NCBI GenBank assembly: GCA_036023115.1
Contig: JAYKKT010000091.1
Coordinates: 33,417,001 to 33,481,000 of the forward strand
Reading direction: 5' to 3'
DNA from: Brasenia schreberi
Lineage: Eukaryota > Streptophyta > Magnoliopsida > Nymphaeales > Cabombaceae
Length of the DNA stretch: 64,000 bases
Shown: piece by piece, positions 1-51,500 of the stretch
Layout: the number at the start of each line of letters is the position of its first letter
Position numbering within the stretch: position 1 is the stretch's first letter
The notes under the pieces: model-generated
What the model was told of the DNA's origin: nothing
What the model saw: the letters and a program-made list of their open reading frames with translations, nothing else
Databases searched by the model: none
Made by a program: the position numbers and the translations under genes

Positions 1-129
1 CTGATGCTTCAATCAAGAGTAAGAGAGACCCAACAGGTCTGGTCCTAAAAATTCATGAAGATAAATGCATATTACGATTAATTAATAGTTTGCATGTTGT
101 TTTATAGTATTATATATTTAGGAGACTTT

Positions 130-252
130 TTTCTTTGTTACAAGAGGAGAACGAAGCCTAACACACCCACACATGCACCTCTAGGAATCAAACTCCTCAC
201 CAGCAGCAACAGTGCTAGAGCGCCCTGCCGTTGAGCTAACGCTCTCAGTACA
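130..252 (-). mobile_element. tRNA-derived SINE, copy 1
   Basis: Read on the minus strand, the body has a tRNA-like A box (GTTAGCTCAACGG type) and about 40 bases later a B box (GGAGTTTGATTCC type). It ends in CCTCTTGTAACAAAG and a short A-rich tail. It is flanked by a perfect 14-bp direct repeat, ATTTAGGAGACTTT, at 116-129 and 253-266, which is the expected target duplication of a retroposed SINE. Closely related copies lie at 2071-2200 and 34043-34160. It is mobile DNA transcribed by RNA polymerase III in its family, not a functional tRNA gene. Confidence 0.8.
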
Positions 253-266
253 ATTTAGGAGACTTT

Positions 267-1714
267 ATAGAAGTGTAATTCAAGTTACTCAGTCATAGCC
301 AAAGCTCATTGAATTGTCAAGACCATGTTCTTTATAATATCCAACATCTCTCCATGTGTGATGGGAGTTCTTGGCTTTTGCCATATAGAGAGGAAACACA
401 ATTTATGTTAACAAAACAATCAACCATCACATTGTACAAATTGAATTCACAGTTTAGGTGCCTCGACCAAAAGTGCGGCAACCAATCTAGCCCGAAGACC
501 CAAAGAACTAGGTGAAGAACTGCACCAAGTTGTCTCAGTTAATTTAATTGATGAGCATAAAATTAGATGGTAATACAAGATAGATCTCCTGCTGCTTGAC
601 TCTAATGAAATTTTGCAGGCGATGCAACTACTCGACCATAATGGAGGGTTTGAGAAGAACAGATTAAACAAAGAACCCACTCCAACTAATAGTGATGCAA
701 CCTCCATTGAAGCACAACAAAAGGCAAGCATTAGACCTTGAATTAGGGTTTTTGAGAGCTCAATCTCACCTGTATCCGGTAATTTATTACACTTACAGTA
801 TATTCTACCTGTATGATTTTTCATGCGAGTAGGGAGATATGGAAACCATGTAAACAGAGCCACAAAATTGTCTCTTACTGGCACTCCATGCATGCTTGGG
901 CATGTATATATATATATATACAAAGTTTGGTGACTGGTGCTAAATAAAACCTTTGAAAATAAATCATAGTAAACTCAATCATACATGTGATAAGGAATCC
1001 TATATTGTTTTGACCAGTCAATTTTTGTCACCTTGCAAAAGGGGTGTCAATTTATCATAAGGTGACAAATTTGACCCTCCCATTAGCTTTTGAGCATGAA
1101 AGCTCGCTTGGGCTAGCATCACCCTACGCTTTTATTTCTCGAAACTGGGGTCCACTCGATTCGATTCCGGTTCCATCTTTTATAGAACCAAACCCGGAAT
1201 CAAACAGTTTTTCTGATTTTTTTTAATTTTTAATTTTTTTACTAAACCAAAACTAGAACTAATGGATCCAAATTGGAAAGGGAACATGCCTAGATCCCTA
1301 TTCTGTTCCGAGTCATGGATCCACGTAAACCAAAACCGGCCATGTCTAATGTCATGTTTCAAAGAATGCAATTCTCCCTCCCTCTCTCTCTCTCTAACAT
1401 GCACACGCGCACACTCACACAAACAGTTTTTACTGGCTTTTTGTTCCATTCCTCATTCAAAGTTCTCCTACTTTGTATGATAACTTACGATGGAGAGAGG
1501 TCTTACACATGCAGCCGAAATTATGATGAAACCCAAGCATGACAGTGCATCAATGCAAAGAAAGATACACAAAATAACTCCTCATAAGCGAGTCACTAAG
1601 TATATGATTTCCAGAGAACGGTTGCTAGTAGAAAATGAAACCTGTTGGCCACTAAGTAGACCAATCTATATTAAAAAATAACTAGAATAGTGAACTATGC
1701 CTCACATTCTAGTG
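267..1714. other. Intergenic region upstream of the LBD gene
   Basis: No gene is recognised here. The stretch holds a short TA microsatellite around 904-921 and a patch at about 1140-1335 rich in GGTTCC/GGAACC-type words that resembles 3770-4070 further on. It also has a CT microsatellite near 1376-1396. Open frames in it are short and lack family features. Confidence 0.5.
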
Positions 1715-1722
1715 TATATAAG
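1715..1722 (+). promoter_or_regulatory. Probable TATA box of the LBD gene
   Basis: TATATAAG stands 47 bases upstream of the LBD start codon. This matches the plant TATA consensus and implies a short 5' leader of about 20 bases. Assignment is by position and motif only. Confidence 0.5.
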
Positions 1723-1768
1723 GTGAGCCCTCACTTCAACTAAGCGTGGCCAAGTCACAAGAGCCAAG

Positions 1769-3051
1769 ATGACGGGCTTTGGGTCCCCCTGTGGTGCATG
1801 CAAGTTCTTGAGAAGGAAGTGTGTCAAAGGCTGCATCTTCGCGCCATACTTCTGTCATGAGCAAGGTGCTGCACACTTTGCAGCCATACACAAGGTCTTT
1901 GGTGCTAGCAATGTCTCTAAGCTCCTTGTGAAGATTCCGATCACTGACCGGTCGGAGGCAGCAGTCGCGATAACATATGAAGCCCAGGCTCGACTCCGGG
2001 ATCCGGTCTCTGGCTGTGTAGCTCAAATTTTTGCTTTACAAGAAGAGGTTCACTAGTTTATACTCACATTTTTTTTTCTTTTTTAGTACAAGAGGAGGCC
2101 AAAGAAGCCTAGCACACCCACCCACACATGCACCCTCCAAGAGTCGAACTCCCCACCAACAGCAATGACACTAGAGCCGTTGAGCTAACCCTATGGGTGC
2201 TATACCCACATTCTTATGTTGATGAACATCATCACATTGACCATTTATACATATTTTAAAATCTAAAGTCTTTTTCTCAAACAATGTGCTGACTGATACC
2301 AAAACCAAGCCTTCTTCTACACTAAGTGGAGTCACCTACATGGATTTTTAGTTACCACACAAACCTTAATGTTATACAATACTAACATCTAACTTTACAA
2401 AAGAAAGATCATTGTTTTTATTGGTTCCTTCCAACACTAGCTTTTTTTTCTCTGCATTAAGTCACTGACTTTTTGTTTCGATTAAGTATGCGGGTTCGGA
2501 AGCCCTAAGTACACTGCATAATCCAGTTGTAGGTAGGTTCGCCTCCTGTGGGGGCAAGGTTTTCTCCGTTCACAAGACTCAAACTAGAAACCTTGCTTAA
2601 AGGGAATTGGGTCGCACCACTTGACTGCCCGATATTTGTCTTTGTTAGTTTTGATCCATGATTTTCAAACCAATTGTTATATATGTAAGTTTTGCAGGTT
2701 GATAATTTACAAGCACAGATAGTGAGCCTCAAGATTCAAGTGACTCAAGGCTTGGTCAATAACTTCACTCCAAACATCCAAGATAGCTTCACTTACTCCA
2801 AAGGATTGGCTTTCAACTCACACGATCAAAGTATCATGGACAACTTGGAAGCCCTTAGAATGGCTCAGTCACTTTCAAAGCTCAAAGAAAGTTGTGGGTC
2901 CTACTATAATAGCCTAACGGGACCCGGCAGTGACATGGACAGTTTGTCCACAAGCATGAACGGGGAGGCATTACAGTACTGTGAAATGATGCAAATGAAT
3001 ACTACTCAGATGGACGGTTGGGAGGAACCACATCATTGCTTGCCTATTTAA
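1769..3051 (+). CDS. LBD: LOB-domain (LBD) transcription factor, LBD16/18/29-like, two exons
   Basis: Exons 1769-2047 and 2698-3051 join as GAG|gttcac...tttgcag|GTT, predicting 210 residues. The N-terminus carries the LOB zinc-finger-like block CX2CX6CX3C (Cys8, 11, 18, 22), then the GAS block ([17 protein letters not shown], residues 37-53), then the DPVxGCV motif and the leucine-spaced coiled-coil segment, which spans the splice junction. These features place it in LOB class I, in the group with LBD16, LBD18 and LBD29. Family members bind DNA in the nucleus and act in lateral organ or root formation downstream of auxin; that role here is inferred from family only. The ATG at 1769 is the first in frame and gives the canonical short leader before the first cysteine. 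The 650-base intron carries a SINE and a second SINE-like unit. The C-terminal 80 residues are not conserved enough to name the exact orthologue. Confidence 0.93.
2071..2200 (-). mobile_element. tRNA-derived SINE, copy 2, in the LBD intron
   Basis: Same family as 130-252. On the minus strand it has the A box (GTTAGCTCAACGG), the B box (GGAGTTCGACTC), then GTGTGCTAGGCTTC and CCTCTTGTAC with an A/T-rich tail. Flanks TATACTCACATT (2059-2070) and TATACCCACATT (2201-2212) form a 12-bp target duplication with one mismatch. The insertion begins 24 bases after the LBD splice donor and leaves the donor intact. Confidence 0.8.
2488..2650 (-). repeat. Possible second SINE-like repeat in the LBD intron
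   Basis: On the minus strand, a B-box-like word AGTTTGAGTCTT sits inside a segment running from GGGCAGTCAAGTGG to GGCTTCCGAACCC. The composition and layout resemble tRNA-derived SINEs of the Au type. No target duplication was found and no second copy is present in the window, so the call is tentative. Confidence 0.3.
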
Positions 3052-3118
3052 GATCTTCAGAATACATGAAACGTGATGCTATCAATGGCCAGATTTGTCA
3101 TCCACATTGGAGACCTGA

Positions 3119-3121
<3 letters not shown>

Positions 3122-3185
<64 letters not shown>
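3122..3185. repeat. (AT)n microsatellite, about 32 units
   Basis: An uninterrupted run of alternating A and T begins about 70 bases after the LBD stop codon, so it probably falls in the 3' untranslated region. Apparent Tyr-Ile reading frames across it are products of the repeat and are not genes. Confidence 0.95.
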
Positions 3186-3188
<3 letters not shown>

Positions 3189-3247
3189 GAGCCTGTCTTG
3201 TTTAACACTACATGCAAACTCTCTCCATTCATAAACAGCATAATGCA

Positions 3248-3346
3248 CTCGGGGCGATAGCCCTCAGGTAGGGCTCTGACCACGAGTTCGACTCCCAGGA
3301 CATGCATACTCGCCTTCCACCTCTCAACAACAACAACAACAACAAC
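3248..3346 (+). mobile_element. SINE-like element with (CAA)n tail
   Basis: The plus strand shows an A-box-like GATAGCCCTCAGGTAGGGC and a clear B box, GAGTTCGACTCCC. A short unrelated body follows, then six CAA units at about 3328-3346. This is the layout of a tRNA-derived SINE but of a different family from the copies at 130, 2071 and 34043. No convincing target duplication was seen. Confidence 0.5.
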
Positions 3347-3479
3347 GGAACGATATAGCATTTTCTCATACTAATGAAGTGGGCTACATGATTCTTGGTC
3401 ATTCTCAAATTACTATTTCGACAAACAGATCGGAGTAAGCCCAATATCCAATCCAAAACTGAGGGACACACAACTCCCA

Positions 3480-4130
3480 CCTAAAATGGATCGTGTGAGT
3501 TTGGCGGATGTTCAACAAACCGGTATATTAGCGGCTCGTAAGTGGACCAGACACGGTTTCTTAGGTTTGGATATCTACCAATCCAAATCCATTAAGAAAT
3601 CGGACTCTTATTAAGCTTTTAGTATTAGTTCGTCCTTCCCGACCTAATTGCATTAGTTACCTACATCATACAACCCGATGAGTTAGTTATTTGGGTCGAT
3701 CAACAGATTAACAATGCTAATATCCAATCCATATCTGACACCGCCATTCAAGTCACTGCAGTCAGGTGACCAGTTTTGGATCTGGGCCGGCAGTTTCAAC
3801 AAGACCCAAACCGTCTCAAAAACCAGATGGAACTATGATCGTAACTGAACCCGAAACCAGAACTGAACCAAAGGAACTCCTTAGTTGGGTTACGGTTCCA
3901 AGCCATACATTGGTTCCGATTGTAAATCCTCCTTGACATGTTTTATTATTTTTTTATTATATAATCGGACCCGTAACAAGACCCAGAACGGACGGAACTG
4001 GAACCAAAGGAGGGCCGGTTAGGTTCCGGTTTCAGTTTTGGTTTGGGTGGAATTGGAACCGGTTTACATTGACGGGCCCACGTAAAATACATTGCTCGAA
4101 GCACGAGCAGCAGTCATAAAAGAAATTGAC
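3480..4130. other. Intergenic region between LBD and fumarase
   Basis: No gene is seen. The segment 3770-4070 is unusually rich in GGTTCC/GGAACC-type words and resembles 1140-1335, suggesting a degenerate dispersed repeat. The last 150 bases before 4281 are C/T-rich and are the likely promoter-leader region of the fumarase gene. No clear TATA box is visible there. Confidence 0.45.
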
Positions 4131-4280
4131 CCTTCTTCCTTCCTCACTCCCCTTCCTTCGACTCGTTCGCTCCATCGAACGCGATCTTCAGAACCGGGGG
4201 TAGCATTCTCGTCTCCTCTTCGCACCTGCATATTACTCTCATTCATCCACTAACCATCGTCCGTGCTTCTCAGGGAAGCC

Positions 4281-43689
<39,409 letters not shown>

Positions 43690-43809
43690 TGGACGAGCTC
43701 ATGCTTGGCATTCTAGGATACACATTATTGTTATCCGAGTCATTACTTTGGGGTTTGCTTCTCCTTTTACTTCCGGAGTCCTTCATGGCAGCAACTGGTG
43801 ATGAAAACC

Positions 43810-43815
43810 AATAAA
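43810..43815 (+). terminator. Probable polyadenylation signal of the fumarase gene
   Basis: AATAAA lies 120 bases after the fumarase stop codon in an AT-rich context, which fits a plant near-upstream element. The cleavage site itself cannot be located. Confidence 0.5.
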
Positions 43816-44784
43816 AGCCGAAAACGAAATCCTCATGGTTTTGTTTAAATATCTTATTTAGGGCGTTTTGATGTTGTAACTTTACATAAATGTTACAGAA
43901 TCATTGGGAGAAGATTTTTGGTACTGAAACTCTCTCTCTCTCTGCATGTGTGTGTAGTTCTGAACAGTATTGGCAAAAGTAGGTTTTCAGGATTCTTTCA
44001 TGTATTTTAGACTACAAAATGCATACCTTTCCTGTCGAAGTCACCAACTTTCTTACGAAAAGAGAACGTAGGATAGGAAGTTGAGCCCGTGATCAGCACT
44101 TTGCCGGAAAGTCCACTAATGCCAACATAAGTATGATTGGACTTTATCTCAATGAACAGTTTTTTTCTCATCTTATTGTCTTGACAAGAAAACGAGAATT
44201 CCTGGCATCATTACCTTATTTCATCAACATACTTCTCTTTACATGAAACACAAAGCACCCTAACAAATCATGGAAACGCAAACAGTGTGCTTGTGATGGT
44301 GATATTAATATTCAGTTGTGAGATCAAACGCATCATTTTCAACCTTGAACCAAGTAGGGCAGTGGAAGAGAAGGAAACCATTTCCCAAATTTATTGCCCT
44401 TGAATATACATTTGGGATGCACTTACTACATTAATTGTGTAAGGTTTAAGATTTAATCTCCGGTGGTTCTGTTAATGTGTTAGGTTGTGAAATACGGATA
44501 CTGATATCACGCCACTGAATATCCTGGATGGCCGTCAAGCTCAGCCAACAATGCTGAATTGAGCGTCGAGCAATGATGCAAATGCTGCGAACTAGGTCAT
44601 CTTCTGCGACCCTCTATCTCTCTCAGAAGATGCTCCGAACTATCTTCAAGAAGAGCATGTCCCGGAGATGGTTTTATCTAAGTAACAAATTCTTAAAAGT
44701 ACTAATTCTCACTCGACCTCCTGCTTCAAGGCCTTTGAGTCAGCATACGTAATCATTTTTAATAGTTTCTAGAGTCATCAATAC
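43816..44784. other. Intergenic region downstream of fumarase
   Basis: No gene or element was recognised. A CT microsatellite lies at about 43931-43943. This is the space between the convergent fumarase and TFIIA-L genes, together with the RTE element that follows. Confidence 0.45.
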
Positions 44785-44800
44785 AGTTTCACATAAAAAC

Positions 44801-47800
44801 AACAACAACAAACAACAACAACAACTAAGCCTTTTCCCATACTAGACGGGGTCGGCTACATGGATTCTTTGTTTCCACAGATCTCTATCGTGTGCCATGT
44901 TAGCAGTTAACTCCCAATAAGCTAGATCATTCTTTATTGTTTCTTTCCAACACTTTTGTGGTCGTCCTCTACCTCTTTTAATACTTTCCAAATTTAGTTT
45001 TTCTAACCTTCTTACAGGTTCTTCTTTTGATCTTCTTTCTATATGTCCAAACCATCTTAAACGATGTTCTCTCATTTTATCCTCTATTGGTGTCACTCCT
45101 AATTTATTTCTAATAACCTCATTATGTATACGGTCTTTTCTTGTATGACCACTCATCCATCTCAACATCTTCATTTCTGTCACAGACATCTTTTGTACAT
45201 GTTGATGATTAACTGCCCAACACTCAGAACCATAAAACATGGCAGGCCTAACTGCTGCTCTATAATATTTACCTTTTAATTTTAATGGTATCTTCTTATC
45301 ACAAAGAATACCTGATGCTCCTCTCCATTTTAACCAACCAGCATTAATTCTATGTGTAACATCTCCATCAACTCTTCCATCACTTTGAAAAATTGACCCT
45401 AGGTATTTAAAACTTTCCTTTTGGGGAATGCAATGTGTGCCAATTTTAATTTCTATGTCCTCTGAAGTAGCCAAATGATCAAACTTACATTCCATATATT
45501 CTGTCTTTGTTCTACCAAGTCGGAGGCCTTTGTTTTCTAATGTTTCTCTCCATAGTTCCAATTTTCTATTAACTTTTTCCTTAGACTCCTCCACTAATAC
45601 AATGTCATCTGCAAATAACATACACCAAGGTACTTCATCTTGAATATGTTTTGTTAACTCATCCATCACCATTATAAATAAGTATGGACTTAAAGTTGAT
45701 CCTTGATGTAACCCAATATTAACTTCAAAGAAGTCTATCGTTCCTTCATGAGTCCTCACACATGTTTTTGCACCATCATACATGTCTCTTATAAGGTTAA
45801 TATATGTCAACGAGATACCTCTTTTTTCCAAAGTTCTCCAAAGAACCACCCTCGGTACTCTATCATAAGCTTTTTCTAGATCAATAAATATCATGTAAAG
45901 GTCTTTCTTTTTTGCTCTAAAATGTTCCATAAGACGTCTCAAAAGGTGAATCGCTTCAATAGTCGATCTACCTGGCATAAATCCAAATTGGTTCTCTGTT
46001 GTACTTGATACTTGTCTTAACCTACGTTCGATAATTCTTTCCCATAATTTCATAGTATGACTCATTAACTTGATACCTCGATAATTTGAACAATTTTGAA
46101 TGTCTCCCTTGTTCTTATATACAGGTATAAGTGTACTTGCTCTCCATTCCTCGGGCATCTTTTGGTTTTTCCATATTTCATTAAATAGTCTTGTGAGCCA
46201 AGTGATTCCTATTTCTCCTAGTATTTTCCAAACTTCTATAGGAATATTATCTGGTCCTACCGATTTACCACTCTTCATATGTTTAAGAGCCTCTTTGACT
46301 TCATTCTTTTGAATACGTCGGTAGAAATTGTGGTTTATATACTTTTCTGACTTGGCTAAATCTCCTAAACTAAAACTAACATCCTTATTTTCATTAAAAA
46401 GATTATAAAAATAGTTTTTCCATCTATTTCTTATATCATCACTTGCCACTAGAATTTTTTCATCCTCGTCTTTTATGCATCTAACATAATTAAGATCTTT
46501 AGTTTTCTTATCTCTAGCCCTAGCTATCCTAAAAATATCTCTTTCACCCTCTTTTGAGTTGAGTTTTTTATATAAGTCCTCCCAAATCTTAGCTTTTGCT
46601 TCACTAACGGCCTTTTTTGCTTCCTTCTTTGCTTTCTTATAAGCTTCTAAAGTTTCACTAGTTTTCTTAGCATAATGTAATTTGTAACATGCCCTCTTTG
46701 CCTTGATTTTATTTTGTACTACTTCACTCCACCACCAAGCTTCTTTTTGTGCCGGTACACCTCCCTTAGATACCCCTAACACATCTTTCGCCACTTTCCT
46801 AATATGTATAGCCATATTATTCCACATATCAGAGGGTGTGCCAACATAATTCCAAACATCTCCTTGAAGGACTTTCTGTTTAAATATATCTTCTTTCTCG
46901 CTTTTGAGGTTCCACCATTTAGTCCGAATAGCTCGATGCACTCTTTTCTTCTTTGTCCATTTTTTTATTTGTAAATCCATAACTAAAAGTCGATGTTGGG
47001 TGGTTAAGCTTTCTCCTGGAATTACCTTACAATCTTTACAACACGCTCTATCTTTTTTTCTACAAATAAAGTAATCAATTTGTGTTTGTGATAAGCCACT
47101 CTTATAAGTAATTAAATGTTCATCTCGTTTTTTGAAGATTGTATTGACTATAAAGAGATCAAATGACATAGCAAAATTTAAAATCTCCCTACCTTCCTCG
47201 TTTATATCCCCATAACCAAAGTTTCCATGAATCCCTTGATATCCTAATGCCTCTTTACCGACATGTCCATTTAAATCTCCTCCTAAACAAATCATCTTCC
47301 TTTGTGGAATCTTTTGAAACACCTTATCTAACTCTTCCCAAAACACTGTCTTTATACTATCTTCTAGTCCTACTTGGGGTGCGTAAGCACAAACTATATT
47401 CAAAACCTCTACTCCTAACACTAATTTCAATGTCATGATTCGGTCACCATATCGTTGTATGTCTACTACACTCTCCTTTAAATCTTTATTTATGATAATA
47501 CCAACTCCGTTTCGGGCCTTTTCTTTACCTGAGTACCATAATTTAAAACCTGTATCCTCTATCTCCTTTGCTTTTTCTCCAACCCATTTTGTCTCTTGTA
47601 AACATAGAATATGAATCTTTCTCCGAATCATAGTATCTACCACCTCCATTAGCTTACCCGATAATGTTCCAATATTCCAAGAACCAATACGAATCTTATT
47701 ATCTAGGACTAGCTTCCTTACCCCCCGCATCCGTCCATAATCAAAATGCGGAGACCCTCTCTGAAAATTTTTCACTACATTCGGGCGACAATGTAACGGG

Positions 47801-48087
47801 ACTAACTTCTTTACCCACACCCGTCCATGATGTAGGAACCCTCTCTGCAATTGATTCACTACATCGGGCGAAAATGTAGTGGCCCTTGCTTACTTCTTAC
47901 TGCATTCGGGCTCTGCAGCACGTCGCTAGGCGGGGACGCCCCAAAGCAATGCTCATAATTTTTGTAATCCATGTTGTAGAAATCCGACGAAGTTTTACGC
48001 TGGCTGTCGGAAGCCTAACACAACCCTCCTCCTTTATCCGGGCTTGGGACCGGCAATGCAAGGGTGATCCCTTACATGGGCGGAGTT
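44801..48087 (-). mobile_element. RTE-clade LINE, full-length (copy 6)
   Basis: This 3.29-kb element runs from its 5' end, AACTCCGCCCATGTAAGGG, at 48087 to the GTTGTTG-type tail at 44801. The flanks AGTTTCACATAAAAAC (44785-44800) and AGTTTCACATCAAAAC (48088-48103) are a 16-bp target duplication with one mismatch. The 5' region holds two or three degenerate tandem copies of a unit containing CGCCCGAATGTAGTGAA. A simple-repeat tail instead of poly(A), variable target duplications and a single endonuclease-RT protein are typical of the RTE clade. It sits between the 3' ends of fumarase and TFIIA-L. Confidence 0.95.
44842..47730 (-). CDS. RTE-type endonuclease-reverse transcriptase
   Basis: A continuous frame of 962 codons starts at the first in-frame ATG (MRGVRK, 47730). 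Open codons continue upstream to 47880 without an ATG. The N-terminal part is an apurinic-type endonuclease: [21 protein letters not shown] with the catalytic Glu, [10 protein letters not shown] with the Asp/Asn pair, and TTQHRLL with the His. A basic linker follows. The RT has [54 protein letters not shown] and the catalytic [12 protein letters not shown]. The C-terminal region has [11 protein letters not shown] and [12 protein letters not shown]. The protein would nick target DNA and copy its own RNA there. No stop or frameshift breaks the frame, so it may be functional. Confidence 0.93.
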   Translation of the reverse strand: MRGVRKLVLDNKIRIGSWNIGTLSGKLMEVVDTMIRRKIHILCLQETKWVGEKAKEIEDTGFKLWYSGKEKARNGVGIIINKDLKESVVDIQRYGDRIMTLKLVLGVEVLNIVCAYAPQVGLEDSIKTVFWEELDKVFQKIPQRKMICLGGDLNGHVGKEALGYQGIHGNFGYGDINEEGREILNFAMSFDLFIVNTIFKKRDEHLITYKSGLSQTQIDYFICRKKDRACCKDCKVIPGESLTTQHRLLVMDLQIKKWTKKKRVHRAIRTKWWNLKSEKEDIFKQKVLQGDVWNYVGTPSDMWNNMAIHIRKVAKDVLGVSKGGVPAQKEAWWWSEVVQNKIKAKRACYKLHYAKKTSETLEAYKKAKKEAKKAVSEAKAKIWEDLYKKLNSKEGERDIFRIARARDKKTKDLNYVRCIKDEDEKILVASDDIRNRWKNYFYNLFNENKDVSFSLGDLAKSEKYINHNFYRRIQKNEVKEALKHMKSGKSVGPDNIPIEVWKILGEIGITWLTRLFNEIWKNQKMPEEWRASTLIPVYKNKGDIQNCSNYRGIKLMSHTMKLWERIIERRLRQVSSTTENQFGFMPGRSTIEAIHLLRRLMEHFRAKKKDLYMIFIDLEKAYDRVPRVVLWRTLEKRGISLTYINLIRDMYDGAKTCVRTHEGTIDFFEVNIGLHQGSTLSPYLFIMVMDELTKHIQDEVPWCMLFADDIVLVEESKEKVNRKLELWRETLENKGLRLGRTKTEYMECKFDHLATSEDIEIKIGTHCIPQKESFKYLGSIFQSDGRVDGDVTHRINAGWLKWRGASGILCDKKIPLKLKGKYYRAAVRPAMFYGSECWAVNHQHVQKMSVTEMKMLRWMSGHTRKDRIHNEVIRNKLGVTPIEDKMREHRLRWFGHIERRSKEEPVRRLEKLNLESIKRGRGRPQKCWKETIKNDLAYWELTANMAHDRDLWKQRIHVADPV

Positions 48088-48565
48088 AGTTTCACATCAA
48101 AACGAGATTGTATATTTATATAATTTCAACACAAACATCCAGTTCTTCACGACATGAATTACTTCATTTTAATTTTCTCAGAAATCTCTCACTAGCCTTC
48201 TAATGTGTCTTAATTGCATAGTAGGTTGAATTTTGGCTCTATGGAACTGAAGCGTCTGCCAATTGATTTGGCATTTACAAACAACAACTATAGAACAAGG
48301 AATGAAAAAAACAGCGGCTACAAAAAAAAAAAAAAAAAAAAACTGTTAATACAACGGTGGAATATATTACATACCAAATTGCCCTTTGAAAATTTTCAAG
48401 CATTTCCTCATTCCTATAGCTGTGTACATCGTAAGACTCACAAATACAAATGAAAAAGGAAAAAATGAACAAAGAAAGGCTTGATCTCAAAAGTTCCAGT
48501 GGCAGTGTGGGTTAATAGCACTCAATACTGACCCAGCTTGGAGTTGAATACCGCAGAATAATGCT

Positions 48566-51500
48566 TCAGAACTCAAACTCGTCGGTTGCCTGTATATTTC
48601 CAAAACAAAGAAAATAGAGTAATAAATATCAAGGAAGTTCAGAAATACTGAAACGGAAATGGAGTATCCTGCAATATCTGAGAGAAACTTCCGTTAGTGG
48701 AGACAGCGGGATTTGCAGAGTAGTAGATCAAAATGAAAACATATCCCATTCACCCGCATAATAGAAAGGTAGTTCTTGCCAAAAGAATAAATCAGAAGCA
48801 ATATGATGCACTTGGACAAATACTGACAAAAGAGAGGTTGCAAAATCATGATAATATACCCCAGGCACGTCACGTTTTGGTAAATACGGTTGACTCGGAT
48901 AACCACAACCCCGAGACAGCAAACAGCCCCCTTCATAACAATGGGCGATCAATCATGGCTTTCATTTAATAAAACTGGCGTTTTTTTCTTTTAAAGTGTT
49001 TGGTAGATTGTGTTAAATCAACGAAATAAGATATCTGCATTTGATTTCACAAGATACGGCTCGGAAGGAAAATTTAGAGGTCAAGTACAAAACCAGTAGT
49101 ACCTCACTGCTTGGCTTCTTTGTGTCTCCCTCTCACATGTATGCAAGGCACCATTAATCTTATTTTCCAACAGCCCTCAATCACGAGCTGCTGCCTATTG
49201 GGAAGGAACCCCACGTCCCATGTTCTCTCCACTCCCTATCATGATAGGTGAGGCTACGACTGACAGAAGTATAAAGAGCTAATGCCCCCGTACGTGCCAA
49301 CTAGTAGATGTCAGACATCTAGAGGATTTGCTAACGCTTAAATTGATTTCCTCTTTCAAATTAGACGTCAAAGGCAGCACATGATCAAACAAAAAGCATC
49401 GGTAAGGTGTCATTCCCTATAAGTAAACACACACACACACACACATCCACCTGATAATGGTTGGTGCTGACAACCAAAAGCTCAACTTAACTAACATGGT
49501 TCCAGATTCAGCAAGTGATAGAATAGGTGAGAACTCACCTTATTGTTCAAGTGCATGATGCCATCTTTAAGTGTACATTTCCATCTGCTCTTAGTCCTGT
49601 TTACCTGTTGCAAGGAAGAACAAGAATGCATTAAAGTTTCCTGGACTAATTTGAGGGAGAGAAAACAAATTTTGAAATTTGGTTAATGGGATAATGAGAA
49701 AGGTCCATGAATTTGAAAGTTAGTACAATGGCGGCAACAGCAAATGCAGTTTTATACAGCAGACTACAAATGGAAACAAGAAATTAGAACAATTAAAGAG
49801 CAACAATCACATTATTGACAGAAAAAGAAAGGATTCAGTCAATAACTGAATGATTTGTTTTCTACAAGAAATGTTATGAACTCGTCATCATCACTGCCAT
49901 CACACAACCTTTTCAAATTGTGCCAACACCAAATGATTTATGCTAGGTTCTTCATCTCCCTGACCAAGATCATCTAGATCATTGTCATCATCATCATCAT
50001 CATCATCATCATTTAAAGGTGGCTCATCAGCAGCAGCAGCTGCCTCCGTTTTGGCTGGCTTAGGTGTTGCAACATTTTGTGGTCTCAGAGGATCTATGCA
50101 AGATGAGAAAACATCCAGGTTAGCCTGGATTGATTTAGAAAATCTGCATACCATTTAGAGAACTTAAAATAGGATTCCCTGGCTTACCATAGTACGGAGC
50201 ATTATAATCTTCATTTGAAACATCCTATTCGAAAATAAAAAATTGATAGCTGCTCGTAAATTACTCAGAAATCTTCTATCAGAAGTGACGAACTGAACAA
50301 TTGACTTACATCTTCATAGATGTCATGTAACCCATCATATTGAAGGATGGAAGCGATGTTGTGCTTTGCTTTAACCACAGAAGCAATTGTGGCATCAGCA
50401 TGAATCCTCTCTTTTAGCCTTTGTGAGTCGCACTGATTATTCTCAGAAATTCTATCCAGAGGGAGATCTCCTGACACTACCTGCAAAAAGAGGAGGCTGC
50501 TACGTTCATATTCAATACATTCCCTTCGTAGATCCTTCACATGCATACACAAATCACCAAATAAGTTGCACGCGAACACCTAAAACTACCCTCTGGATGC
50601 ACGCATAAAGGACAAAGGAGAACAGCAAGTAGAAGCACAAGAACAATTGGCATATTGCAAAACAATCATTCAATTTGTTAAGATGCGGTCCTTGGAGAAT
50701 GCATGTCATAACAATAATAACGAGAGAACTCTATCCATCAAATTCATTATCATTTTTCTCCTAGTAGTATTCAACATATCCATAAGCCACACTCTTACAT
50801 TTTTTGGTCCAGAAGAAACTAATTCAGAATCTCCAGATCCGTCTTGTTGAGGTGTAACCACCTGGTAAAACATTTGATGTGAAATCATCATGTTTGCGTT
50901 TGCCTGAAGTCATCATAAAGAAGTCCTGGAAAAAGATTACATTATCTCAGTATGGCTATGTTGCATCAACAAGAAGCTGTCCATATGGTCATTGAAATGG
51001 TATTCAAGAATGGCTAACATGCACTAATGTCCAATATGTCTGTAAAGATCTTGTCACAGTTTTCCAAAAATAACTTGAAAATATAATTACATCATGAGTG
51101 CTGGAAGGACATAATCAAACATGACCTGGCCTTTTTCGTAGTTAAATGCTTATATCATCCATGTAGTCGAACCCACTTATATGATCCACAAGTCATTCCT
51201 GTAACGAAGACAATGCTTCAATGTAGCAATGGAAGATCGATGAATAAATATCACCACAAAGTGACTATCACAAAGCCTTAAAAAAGACTATAATCACATT
51301 TAAGTTTAGCGAAGGCACATCAAAACTCAAAAGTAACGAAAGATCAATGTTATTAATCAGCCACGAAAAAGTAATTTATAGAGTATGTACATAGGAGGTT
51401 TTATAGAGGAAGAAGGGAGAGAAGAGAGAGAGGAAAGGCATCCCAGCCAGCGCCCAAACGGCTAGCTGGACTAGCCATTGAGGCTTGGCACCTTGGCCTT

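Noticed and set aside
447..923. Minus-strand open frame of 158 codons upstream of the LBD gene
   Set aside because: It shows no domain or family motif, begins in a TA microsatellite and has no splice or promoter context; it looks like chance.
1736..2026. Open frame antisense to LBD exon 1
   Set aside because: It is the reverse shadow of the conserved LOB domain coding sequence.
3018..3361. Open frames with Tyr-Ile runs on both strands
   Set aside because: They are translations of the (AT)n microsatellite and a SINE-like tail.
49021..49036. Micro-exon supplying the missing DILFNK residues of TFIIA-L
   Set aside because: The minus strand reads DILFR then stop, but the only adjacent acceptor gives the wrong phase and no donor follows.
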